Shown here one piece after another: positions 38,957-50,900 of a stretch of DNA of 64,000 bases; positions within the stretch are counted from its first letter, which is position 1; the number at the start of each line of letters is the position of its first letter. The DNA lies in contig CALSFV010000080.1 in the NCBI GenBank assembly GCA_943737045.1, forward strand, positions 310,001 to 374,000. Direction: 5' to 3'. The position numbers were made by a program, and so were the translations under genes. Origin of the DNA: Parapristionchus giblindavisi (taxonomy: Eukaryota; Nematoda; Chromadorea; Rhabditida; Diplogasteridae). The notes beneath the pieces are model-generated. The model had not been told where the DNA came from. It did no database searches and saw nothing but the letters and a program-made list of their open reading frames with translations.

Positions 38957-41845
38957 CTTGTCTTCCACTCCATTGGCTTCATATAGTAAAAATCTATATT
39001 ACATCATCATGACAAGAATCACTAAGCTATTCATGTTCTATCAACTATTCGCTTCCATCGGTCTTAGCCAACCCGCGATCATTTCCCTAGCTAAGAAGAC
39101 TATTGATTTTCGACAACGCCTAATACGTGTTAAACAATCTCTATTCTTTCTCTCAAGTTGTTTCAAATTTGAAGTCATACCACGGTACATTGATGATGCA
39201 TTGCCCTCTGTGGCCAAGTTTTCGAAAAGAATTATTCAATGCCGAAAGTCCATTGCTATGTCAATACTCAAAGAAGAAATCAATACAAAGAAGAAGTTAT
39301 TATTCTCTCTATCTGCTTCAGTTCGTGATTATGATACTCGCCTATCTCATTCTATTCGAGACTCTGAATTTCGTGCTATATCTAATCTATCTATTCAAAT
39401 TGGAGATGAATTACGCAAGATCGAACGCAAAAGATTAAGTAAAAAATTCCATGCCATTTGTCCTCATGCCCGATCCATCCATTTCAATTCACCATCGATT
39501 ATTCCACGTGTTTCAGTAACCCATAATGTATCTTTGTCATCTGAAGAAACCTCTGTCTTATCTCTCGGTCCTAGTTTCATTCCTTCTCGTCCTTGCCCCC
39601 GTTTCATTGCTCGTGATTTGGCCATTTCCCTTCATCAACTTAATCATTCCCTTAGATGGAACTCCATATTTTCTTTGTCCAATTCATCTTGTGATCCCCT
39701 AACTATGTCATGCCCTTTTCCTAGAATGCGTGTTTCTGTGCCCTCTCCCATTGTCTCAATCGATTCCAAAATTTCACAAGTTTCCACATATTTACGTGAT
39801 ATCGTTAGCAATCATTTATCTCGTCACATTCCTCGTAATCTCACTATTCCCCAGTCCCTTGCCCTAAAAAACCTTAAGTCCCAAGTTGCCTCCGGTTCTC
39901 TTAGAATTAGTCGATCAGACAAAGGAGGAGAATTCTTCGTACTCCCTGCATCTCTTGAGATTCAAATTGTTAAACACCATCTATCTGATAATTCAGTCTA
40001 TGAACCTTCGTCCCTATCATCCTTCACAGATTCCTATAAATCACTCCGTAAATCCTTTGTAGACATTGCTAAGCATTCCACTTTATCTGCTGCCCTTCGT
40101 GACCGTATTACCTCATTTGAGCCTCGAATCCCATGTCTTTATATCCTTTATAAGAGCCACAAGATGGATGTCGCCTCAATAGGTGACGATCCCAAACTGT
40201 TTAAGATAAGGCCAATCATATCTGGTTCACAAGGAACAACAGATCGCATAAGTTGGTTACTTGCTAGTATATTGTCCCCATTGCTCAACCATGTTCCATG
40301 CCATCTATCAAGTGTATCCCAAGTTGTTTCTAATCTGTCACAACTTACTCCCAATATCGATTACATTTATGAAAGTTTAGATGTTGAATCACTATATACT
40401 AATGTTGAGAATGATGATGCCATCAGTTCTGTAATTTCTCTATTATCAACTCATTCATCATCATTGAATTTATACGGATTTTCATTATCGGATATTGGAA
40501 CTTTATTGAAGAATTGTTTGAAGTGCAATATATTCTCTTTTAATGCTTCTATCTATCGTCAAAAGAGAGGCCTCGCAATGGGCAATCGGCTGGCTCCTAT
40601 TTTAGCTATTCTCTATATGAATTCTATCGAAGAAAGGTGCATTCGCACAGGAATTGTTTTTATGAGAAGATATATTGATGATTTTTTAATAATTGCTATG
40701 TCACATGAAGATATGGATTCCATCTATGATAATCTGAATATTTTGGGCTCTCCAAATATTCGTTTGACAAGAGAGAAGCCTACGAATCATTGGTTACCAT
40801 TTCTTAATCTGCAAATATGCTTGGATGCCAATTCTGGTCGATTTCTTACGAAATGATATCGTAAACCGTCTAATAAGAATATTCTTATCAGTTCATTATC
40901 TCACCATCCTCATCATATCAAAAAGAATATCGTATCTTCAACTATTCGAACAGCTTTATCAGTATCATCTAAGGAGTATCATAATGAGAGTAGAGATAAG
41001 GCTCGTGATATATGTCGACAGAATGGATATGTTCTCAATGAGTTTTCAAGAAGTTCTTCGCACAAATCCCCAGTTTCAAATGTGAAAGCTAAAGCACCCA
41101 TCTTTTCTATCCCATTTGTCTCCGACGATTTTACCAATGATATTAGAAAAGCTTTCAAAAAGGCCAATATTGATGCTCTCATTGTCGAAAAACCCCCTCC
41201 CTCATTACTCTCAATGCTCTCTAATAATAGATACTTAGATAATCCAACTTGTAGATACCCTACCAATTGTATTTTCTGCCCCCATTCTAAGGAAGTTTGC
41301 TGTCATTTTTCTGGTATTGTTTATAAGATCACCTGTGATATTTGTAACGATTTTTATGTTGGCCACACGGGTCGTCCCTTGTATTGTAGAGCAGCTGAAC
41401 ATCGTAGAGCTGCTTCTAACCCCTCTATGCCCTCATACTCATCCAGTGCTTTTTCTATCCATTCATTAACTGTTCATAACGGTGCCACATTAACCCTCAC
41501 TGGTCATATTCTTCATAGAGAACCTAACCCCTCTCGTCGACAAATCGCTGAGGCGATGTATATTGCATCTCTTAAACCCGTAATCAATTCCCGGTTGGAA
41601 CAGTCCAAAGAACAAGCCCCCATTACACTTGCCACTATTGATCTTCCTCCATTATTGAATACATAAGAATCATCCCCCTCTCCCCTCTCTCACTTGACCT
41701 CTTCTTCCCTTCTTTCCCTCATTCACTATCATATTTCTCATTCATCTGTTTATCACACTATTGGCCCTGTTCGTTTCTCTCACTCATTAGTCTTGCTTGT
41801 AGGTATTGAATCTTTACTGAAGATGGTGATTCTCGCCGAAACGTC
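38938..41845 (+). mobile_element. Full-length PLE unit 2 (2,908 bp, gene broken by a nonsense change)
   Basis: Second tandem unit at +2,908 bp from unit 1. The only clear difference I noticed by eye is TGG to TGA at 40,854-40,856. It is followed by 103 bp of a third unit. Confidence 0.88.
39009..41666 (+). pseudogene. PLE RT/GIY-YIG gene with premature stop
   Basis: Copy of the intact gene in unit 1. The N-terminal domain and all RT catalytic motifs, including YIDD, are the same, but codon 616 (Trp of the KWYRKPS segment) is TGA at 40,854-40,856, one G-to-A change. A product from this copy would be 615 residues, ending at the start of the RT thumb and lacking the linker, the Cys cluster and the GIY-YIG endonuclease. 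The frame stays open after the stop to the normal end at 41,666, and that part has no changes seen at protein level, so the lesion is single and recent. Readthrough or complementation by unit 1 is conceivable but not supported by anything in the sequence. Confidence 0.92.
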
Positions 41846-41864
41846 TGAATAAATTAAAATCTAT
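41799..41864 (+). ncRNA. Hammerhead-ribozyme-like motif at the 3' end of unit 2
   Basis: Third direct copy, +5,816 bp from the first: CTGAAGA at 41,817, GAAACGTC ending at 41,845. It is followed by 103 bp of the next unit and then satellite, so the inserted template extended past this cleavage site. Confidence 0.72.
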
Positions 41865-41948
41865 CTTGTCTTCCACTCCATTGGCTTCATATAGTAAAAA
41901 TCTATATTACATCATCATGACAAGAATCACTAAGCTATTCATGTTCTA
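41846..41948 (+). mobile_element. Right terminal stub of a further PLE unit
   Basis: Equivalent to 36,030-36,132, so it contains the leader, the ATG (at 41,917) and the first ten or so codons before switching to satellite at CCAAATGAAAG. The last two bases (TA) are shared with the satellite flank, a microhomology that makes the exact end uncertain. It is too short to encode anything useful. Confidence 0.9.
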
Positions 41949-41959
41949 CCAAATGAAAG
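41947..41959. repeat. Right target-site duplication of the PLE
   Basis: TACCAAATGAAAG, matching 33,663-33,675, after which the satellite continues normally. Confidence 0.88.
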
Positions 41960-44900
41960 AGCGAAAAATTCTGAATAAGATAAACCATTTCAAAGTGGTC
42001 AGTACGGCCAATATGTAAATTTATCTTTCAATACTCTCTGTTTTTGGTACACAATAATTCGTTACAAGTCTAATTTTCAATGATACTTATCGAGTAATAT
42101 ACTATGTGAAAGAGGAAAAAATTCTGAATTAGACACACTTCAGGTCATGTCGAGCTGTAATATATTACTGCTGCTATAATGACCGAAGTACCAAAGTAGC
42201 TTTTACTCTGATATGATCAAGATAACTTGAGAAATATCAAAATGAAAATGAAACCTATCGTGTCATATACCAAATGAAAGAGCGAAAAATTCTGAATAAG
42301 ATAAACCATTTCAAAGTGGTCAGTACGGCCAATATGTAAATTTATCTTTCAATACTCTCTGTTTTTGGTACACAATAATTCGTTACAAGTCTAATTTTCA
42401 ATGATACTTATCGAGTAATATACTATGTGAAAGAGGAAAAAATTCTGAATGAGACACACTTCAGGTCATGTCGAGCTGTAATATTTTACTGCTGCTATAA
42501 TGACCGAAGTACCAAAGTAGCTTTTACTCTGATATGATCAAGATAACTTGAGAAATATCAAAATGAAAATGAAACCTATCGTGTCATATACCAAATGAAA
42601 GAGCGAAAAATTCTGAATATGATAAACTATTTCAAAGTGGTCAGTACGGCCAATATGTAAATTTATCTTTCAATAATCTCTCTTTTTGGTAAAAAATAAT
42701 TCGTTACAAGTCTAATTGTCAATGATACTTATCGAGTAATATACTATGTGAAAGAGGAAAAAATTCTGAATGAGACACACTTCAGGTCATGTCGAGCTGT
42801 AATATTTTACTGTTGCTATAATGACCGAAGTACAAAAGTAGCTTTTACTCTGATATGATCAAGATAACTTGAGAAATATCAAAATAAAAATGAAACCTAT
42901 CGTGTCATATACCAAATGAAAGAGCGAAAAATTCTGAATAAGATAAACCATTTCAAAGTGGTCAGTACGGCCAATATGTAAATTTATCTTTCAATACTCT
43001 CTGTTTTTGGTACACAATAATTCGTTACAAGTCTAATTTTCAATGATACTTATCGAGTAATATACTATGTGAAAGAGGAAAAAATTCTGAATGAGACACA
43101 CTTCAGGTCATGTCGAGCTGTAATATTTTACTGCTGCTATAATGACCGAAGTACAAAAGTAGCTTTTACTCTGATATGATCAAGATAACTTGAGAAATAT
43201 CAAAATGAAAATGAAACCTATCGTGTCATATACCAAATGAAAGAGCGAAAAATTCTGAATAAGATAAACCATTTCAAAGTGGTCAGTACGGCCAATATGT
43301 AAATTTATCTTTCAATACTCTCTGTTTTTGGTACACAATAATTCGTTACAAGTCTAATTTTCAATGATACTTATCGAGTAATATACTATGTGAAAGAGGA
43401 AAAAATTCTGAATGAGACACACTTCAGGTCATGTCGAGCTGTAATATTTTACTGCTGCTATAATGACCGAAGTACCAAAGTAGCTTTTACTCTGATATGA
43501 TCAAGATAACTTGAGAAATATCAAAATGAAAATGAAACCTATCGTGTCATATACCAAATGAAAGAGCGAAAAATTCTGAATATGATAAAACTATTTCAAA
43601 GTGGTCAGTACGGCCAATATGTAAATTTATCTTTCAATAATCTCTCTTTTTGGTAAAAAATAATTCGTTACAAGTCTAATTGTCAATGATACTTATCGAG
43701 TAATATACTATGTGAAAGAGGAAAAAATTCAGAATGAGACACACTTCAGGTCATGTCGAGCTGTAATATTTTACTGTTGCTATAATGACCGAAGTACAAA
43801 AGTAGCTTTTACTCTGATATGATCAAGATAACTTGAGAAATATCAAAATAAAAATGAAACCTATCGTGTCATATACCAAATGAAAGAGCGAAAAATTCTG
43901 AATATGATAAACTATTTCAAAGTGGTCAGTACGGCCAATATGTAAATTTATCTTTCAATAATCTCTCTTTTTGGTAAAAAATAATTCGTTACAAGTCTAA
44001 TTGTCAATGATACTTATCGAGTAATATACTATGTGAAAGAGGAAAAAATTCTGAATGAGACACACTTCAGGTCATGTCGAGCTGTAATATTTTACTGTTG
44101 CTATAATGACCGAAGTACAAAAGTAGCTTTTACTCTGATATGATCAAGATAACTTGAGAAATATCAAAATAAAAATGAAACCTATCGTGTCATATACCAA
44201 ATGAAAGAGCGAAAAATTCTGAATATGATAAACTATTTCAAAGTGGTCAGTACGGACAATATGTAAATTTATCTTTCAATACTCTCTGTTTTTGGTACAC
44301 AATAATTCGTTACAAGTCTAATTTTCAATGATACTTATCGAGTAATATACTATGTGAAAGAGGAAAAAATTCTGAATTAGACACACTTCAGGTCATGTCG
44401 AGCTGTAATATATTACTGCTGCTATAATGACCGAAGTACCAAAGTAGCTTTTACTCTGATATGATCAAGATAACTTGAGAAATATCAAAATGAAAATGAA
44501 ACCTATCGTGTCATATACCAAATGAAAGAGCGAAAAATTCTGAATAAGATAAACCATTTCAAAGTGGTCAGTACGGCCAATATGTAAATTTATCTTTCAA
44601 TACTCTCTGTTTTTGGTACACAATAATTCGTTACAAGTCTAATTTTCAATGATACTTATCGAGTAATATACTATGTGAAAGAGGAAAAAATTCTGAATGA
44701 GACACACTTCAGGTCATGTCGAGCTGTAATATTTTACTGCTGCTATAATGACCGAAGTACAAAAGTAGCTTTTACTCTGATATGATCAAGATAACTTGAG
44801 AAATATCAAAATGAAAATGAAACCTATCGTGTCATATACCAAATGAAAGAGCGAAAAATTCTGAATAAGATAAACCATTTCAAAGTGGTCAGTACGGCCA

Positions 44901-47900
44901 ATATGTAAATTTATCTTTCAATACTCTCTGTTTTTGGTACACAATAATTCGTTACAAGTCTAATTTTCAATGATACTTATCGAGTAATATACTATGTGAA
45001 AGAGGAAACAATTCTGAATTAGACACACTTCAGGTCATGTCGAGCTGTAATATTTTACTGCTGCTATAATGACCGAAGTACCAAAGTAGCTTTTACTCTG
45101 ATATGATCACGATAACTTGAGAAATATCAAAATGAAAATGAAACCTATCGTGTCATATACCAAATGAAAGAGCGAAAAATTCTGAATAAGATAAACCATT
45201 TCAAAGTGGTCAGTACGGCCAATATGTAAATTTATCTTTCAATACTCTCTGTTTTTGGTACACAATAATTCGTTACAAGTCTAATTTTCAATGATACTTA
45301 TCGAGTAATATACTATGTGAAAGAGGAAAAAATTCTGAATGAGACACACTTCAGGTCATGTCGAGCTGTAATATTTTACTGCTGCTATAATGACCGAAGT
45401 ACCAAAGTAGCTTTTACTCTGATATGATCAAGATAACTTGAGAAATATCAAAATGAAAATGAAACCTATCGTGTCATATACCAAATGAAAGAGCGAAAAA
45501 TTCTGAATATGATAAACTATTTCAAAGTGGTCAGTACGGCCAATATGTAAATTTATCTTTCAATAATCTCTCTTTTTGGTAAAAAATAATTCGTTACAAG
45601 TCTAATTGTCAATGATACTTATCGAGTAATATACTATGTGAAAGAGGAAAAAATTCTGAATGAGACACACTTCAGGTCATGTCGAGCTGTAATATTTTTC
45701 TGTTGCTATAATGACCGAAGTACAAAAGTAGCTTTTACTCTGATATGATCAAGATAACTTGAGAAATATCAAAATAAAAATGAAACCTATCGTGTCATAT
45801 ACCAAATGAAAGAGCGAAAAATTCTGAATATGATAAACTATTTCAAAGTGGTCAGTACGGACAATATGTAAATTTATCTTTCAATACTCTCTGTTTTTGG
45901 TACACAATAATTCGTTACAAGTCTAATTGTCAATGATACTTATCGAGTAATATACTATGTGAAAGAGGAAAAAATTCTGAATGAGACACACTTCAGGTCA
46001 TGTCGAGCTGTAATATTTTACTGTTGCTATAATGACCGAAGTACAAAAGTAGCTTTTACTCTGATATGATCAAGATAACTTGAGAAATATCAAAATGAAA
46101 ATGAAACCTATCGTGTCATATACCAAATGAAAGAGCGAACAATTCTGAATAAGATAAACCATTTCAAAGTGGTCAGTACGGCCAATATGTAAATTTATCT
46201 TTCAATACTCTCTGTTTTTGGTACACAATAATTCGTTACAAGTCTAATTTTCAATGATACTTATCGAGTAATATACTATGTGAAAGAGGAAAAAATTCTG
46301 AATGAGACACACTTCAGGTCATGTCGAGCTGTAATATTTTACTGCTGCTATAATGACCGAAGTACAAAAGTAGCTTTTACTCTGATATGATCAAGATAAC
46401 TTGAGAAATATCAAAATGAAAATGAAACCTATCGTGTCATATACCAAATGAAAGAGCGAAAAATTCTGAATAAGATAAACCATTTCAAAGTGGTCAGTAC
46501 GGCCAATATGTAAATTTATCTTTCAATACTCTCTGTTTTTGGCACACAATAATTCGTTACAAGTCTAATTTTCAATGATACTTATCGAGTAATATACTAT
46601 GTGAAAGAGGAAAAAATTCTGAATTAGACACACTTCAGGTCATGTCGAGCTGTAATATTTTACTGCTGCTATAATGACCGAAGTACCAAAGTAGCTTTTA
46701 CTCTGATATGATCAAGATAACTTGAGAAATATCAAAATGAAAATGAAACCTATCGTGTCATATACCAAATGAAAGAGCGAAAAATTCTGAATATGATAAA
46801 CTATTTCAAAGTGGTCAGTACGGCCAATATGTAAATTTATCTTTCAATAATCTCTCTTTTTGGTAAAAAATAATTCGTTACAAGTCTAATTGTCAATGAT
46901 ACTTATCGAGTAATATACTATGTGAAAGAGGAAAAAAATCTGAATGAGACACACTTCAGGTCATGTCGAGCTGTAATATTTTACTGTTGCTATAATGACC
47001 GAAGTACAAAAGTAGCTTTTACTCTGATATGATCAAGATAACTTGAGAAATATCAAAATAAAAATGAAACATATCGTGTCATATACCAAATGAAAGAGCG
47101 AAACATTCTGAATATGATAAACTATTTCAAAGTGGTCAGTACGGACAATATGTAAATTTATCTTTCAATACTCTCTGATTTTGGTACACAATAATTCGTT
47201 ACAAGTCTAATTGTCAATGATACTTATCGAGTAATATACTATGTGAAAGAGGCAAAAATTCTGAATGAGACACACTTCAGGTCATGTCGAGCTGTAATAT
47301 TTTACTGTTGCTATAATGACCGAAGTACAAAAGTAGCTTTTACTCTGATATGATCAAGATAACTTGAGAAATATCAAAATGAAAATGAAACCTATCGTGT
47401 CATATACCAAATGAAAGAGCGAAAAATTCTGAATAAGATAAACCATTTCAAAGTGGTCAGTACGGCCAATATGTAAATTTATCTTTAAATACTCTCTGTT
47501 TTTGGTACACAATAATTCGTTACAAGTCTAATTTTCAATGATACTTATCGAGTAATATACTATGTGAAAGAGGAAAAAATTCTGAATGAGACACACTTCA
47601 GGTCATGTCGAGCTGTAATATTTTACTGTTGCTATAATGACCGAAGTACAAAAGTAGCTTTTACTCTGATATGATCAAGATAACTTGAGAAATATCAAAA
47701 TGAAAATGAAACCTATCGTGTCATATACCAAATGAAAGAGCGAAAAATTCTGAATAAGATAAACCATTTCAAAGTGGTCAGTACGGCCAATATGTAAATT
47801 TATCTTTCAATACTCTCTGTTTTTGGTACACAATAATTCGTTACAAGTCTAATTTTCAATGATACTTATCGAGTAATATACTATGTGAAAGAGGAAAAAA

Positions 47901-50900
47901 TTCTGAATTAGACACACTTCAGGTCATGTCGAGCTGTAATATTTTACTGCTGCTATAATGACCGAAGTACCAAAGTAGCTTTTACTCTGATATGATCAAG
48001 ATAACTTGAGAAATATCAAAATGAAAATGAAACCTATCGTGTCATATACCAAATGAAAGAGCGAAAAATTCTGAATAAGATAAACCATTTCAAAGTGGTC
48101 AGTACGGCCAATATGTAAATTTATCTTTCAATACTCTCTGTTTTTGGTACACAATAATTCGTTACAAGTCTAATTTTCAATGATACTTATCGAGTAATAT
48201 ACTATGTGAAAGAGGAAAAAATTCTGAATGAGACACACTTCAGGTCATGTCGAGCTGTAATATTTTACTGCTGCTATAATGACCGAAGTACCAAAGTAGC
48301 TTTTACTCTGATATGATCAAGATAACTTGAGAAATATCAAAATGAAAATGAAACCTATCGTGTCATATACCAAATGAAAGAGCGAAAAATTCTGAATATG
48401 ATAAACTATTTCAAAGTGGTCAGTACGGCCAATATGTAAATTTATCTTTCAATAATCTCTCTTTTTGGTAAAAAATAATTCGTTACAAGTCTAATTGTCA
48501 ATGATACTTATCGAGTAATATACTATGTGAAAGAGGAAAAAATTCTGAATGAGACACACTTCAGGTCATGTCGAGCTGTAATATTTTACTGTTGCTATAA
48601 TGACCGAAGTACAAAAGTAGCTTTTACTCTGATATGATCAAGATAACTTGAGAAATATCAAAATAAAAATGAAACCTATCGTGTCATATACCAAATGAAA
48701 GAGCGAAAAATTCTGAATATGATAAACTATTTCAAAGTGGTCAGTACGGACAATATGTAAATTTATCTTTCAATACTCTCTGTTTTTGGTACACAATAAT
48801 TCGTTACAAGTCTAATTGTCAATGATACTTATCGAGTAATATACTATGTGAAAGAGGAAAAAATTCTGAATGAGACACACTTCAGGTCATGTCGAGCTGT
48901 AATATTTTACTGTTGCTATAATGACCGAAGTACAAAAGTAGCTTTTACTCTGATATGATCAAGATAACTTGAGAAATATCAAAATGAAAATGAAACCTAT
49001 CGTGTCATATACCAAATGAAAGAGCGAAAAATTCTGAATAAGATAAACCATTTCAAAGTGGTCAGTACGGCCAATATGTAAATTTATCTTTCAATACTCT
49101 CTGTTTTTGGTACACAATAATTCGTTACAAGTCTAATTTTCAATGATACTTATCGAGTAATATACTATGTGAAAGAGGAAAAAATTCTGAATGAGACACA
49201 CTTCAGGTCATGTCGAGCTGTAATATTTTACTGCTGCTATAATGACCGAAGTACAAAAGTAGCTTTTACTCTGATATGATCAAGATAACTTGAGAAATAT
49301 CAAAATGAAAATGAAACCTATCGTGTCATATACCAAATGAAAGAGCGAAAAATTCTGAATAAGATAAACCATTTCAAAGTGGTCAGTACGGCCAATATGT
49401 AAATTTATCTTTCAATACTCTCTGTTTTTGGTACACAATAATTCGTTACAAGTCTAATTTTCAATGATACTTATCGAGTAATATACTATGTGAAAGAGGA
49501 AAAAATTCTGAATGAGACACACTTCAGGTCATGTCGAGCTGTAATATTTTACTGCTGCTATAATGACCGAAGTACAAAAGTAGCTTTTACTCTGATATGA
49601 TCAAGATAACTTGAGAAATATCAAAATGAAAATGAAACCTATCGTGTCATATACCAAATGAAAGAGCGAAAAATTCTGAATAAGATAAACCATTTCAAAG
49701 TGGTCAGTACGGCCAATATGTAAATTTATCTTTCAATACTCTCTGTTTTTGGTACACAATAATTCGTTACAAGTCTAATTTTCAATGATACTTATCGAGT
49801 AATATACTATGTGAAAGAGGAAAAAATTCTGAATTAGACACACTTCAGGTCATGTCGAGCTGTAATATTTTACTGCTGCTATAATGACCGAAGTACCAAA
49901 GTAGCTTTTACTCTGATATGATCAAGATAACTTGAGAAATATCAAAATGAAAATGAAACCTATCGTGTCATATACCAAATGAAAGAGCGAAAAATTCTGA
50001 ATATGATAAACTATTTCAAAGTGGTCAGTACGGCCAATATGTAAATTTATCTTTCAATAATCTCTCTTTTTGGTAAAAAATAATTCGTTACAAGTCTAAT
50101 TGTCAATGATACTTATCGAGTAATATACTATGTGAAAGAGGAAAAAAATCTGAATGAGACACACTTCAGGTCATGTCGAGCTGTAATATTTTACTGTTGC
50201 TATAATGACCGAAGTACAAAAGTAGCTTTTACTCTGATATGATCAAGATAACTTGAGAAATATCAAAATGAAAATGAAACCTATCGTGTCATATACCAAA
50301 TGAAAGAGCGAAAAATTCTGAATATGATAAACTATTTCAAAGTGGTCAGTACGGCCAATATGTAAATTTATCTTTCAATAATCTCTCTTTTTGGTAAAAA
50401 ATAATTCGTTACAAGTCTAATTGTCAATGATACTTATCGAGTAATATACTATGTGAAAGAGGAAAAAATTCTGAATGAGACACACTTCAGGTCATGTCGA
50501 GCTGTAATATTTTACTGTTGCTATAATGACCGAAGTACAAAAGTAGCTTTTACTCTGATATGATCAAGATAACTTGAGAAATATCAAAATGAAAATGAAA
50601 CCTATCGTGTCATATACCAAATGAAAGAGCGAAAAATTCTGAATAAGATAAACCATTTCAAAGTGGTCAGTACGGCCAATATGTAAATTTATCTTTCAAT
50701 ACTCTCTGTTTTTGGTACACAATAATTCGTTACAAGTCTAATTTTCAATGATACTTATCGAGTAATATACTATGTGAAAGAGGAAAAAATTCTGAATGAG
50801 ACACACTTCAGGTCATGTCGAGCTGTAATATTTTACTGCTGCTATAATGACCGAAGTACAAAAGTAGCTTTTACTCTGATATGATCAAGATAACTTGAGA

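Larger units (their letters stand above)
33676..41948 (+). mobile_element. Composite Penelope-like retroelement insertion (about 8.27 kb)
   Basis: One insertion built from copies of a 2,908-bp PLE unit. In order: an inverted partial copy (33,676-34,817), a TTTT filler, a 5'-truncated direct copy (34,822-36,029), two full units (36,030-38,937 and 38,938-41,845) and the first 103 bp of another (41,846-41,948). An 11-13 bp target duplication flanks it. Partial tandem copies forming pseudo-LTRs, and an inverted truncated piece at the left, are known traits of PLEs; the family call also rests on the reverse transcriptase plus GIY-YIG protein. Direct copies appear nearly identical, so the insertion is probably young. 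The unit ends were placed at the predicted hammerhead cleavage sites, which is a convention and not a proven boundary. Confidence 0.92.

Noticed and set aside
41082..41666. Independent 194-residue gene after the premature stop
   Set aside because: It begins at a GTG inside the old PLE frame and is just the endonuclease remainder of the broken copy.
33676..41948. LTR retrotransposon
   Set aside because: No gag, protease, RNase H or integrase is seen; the direct repeats are whole or partial units, and the protein has the PLE RT plus GIY-YIG order.
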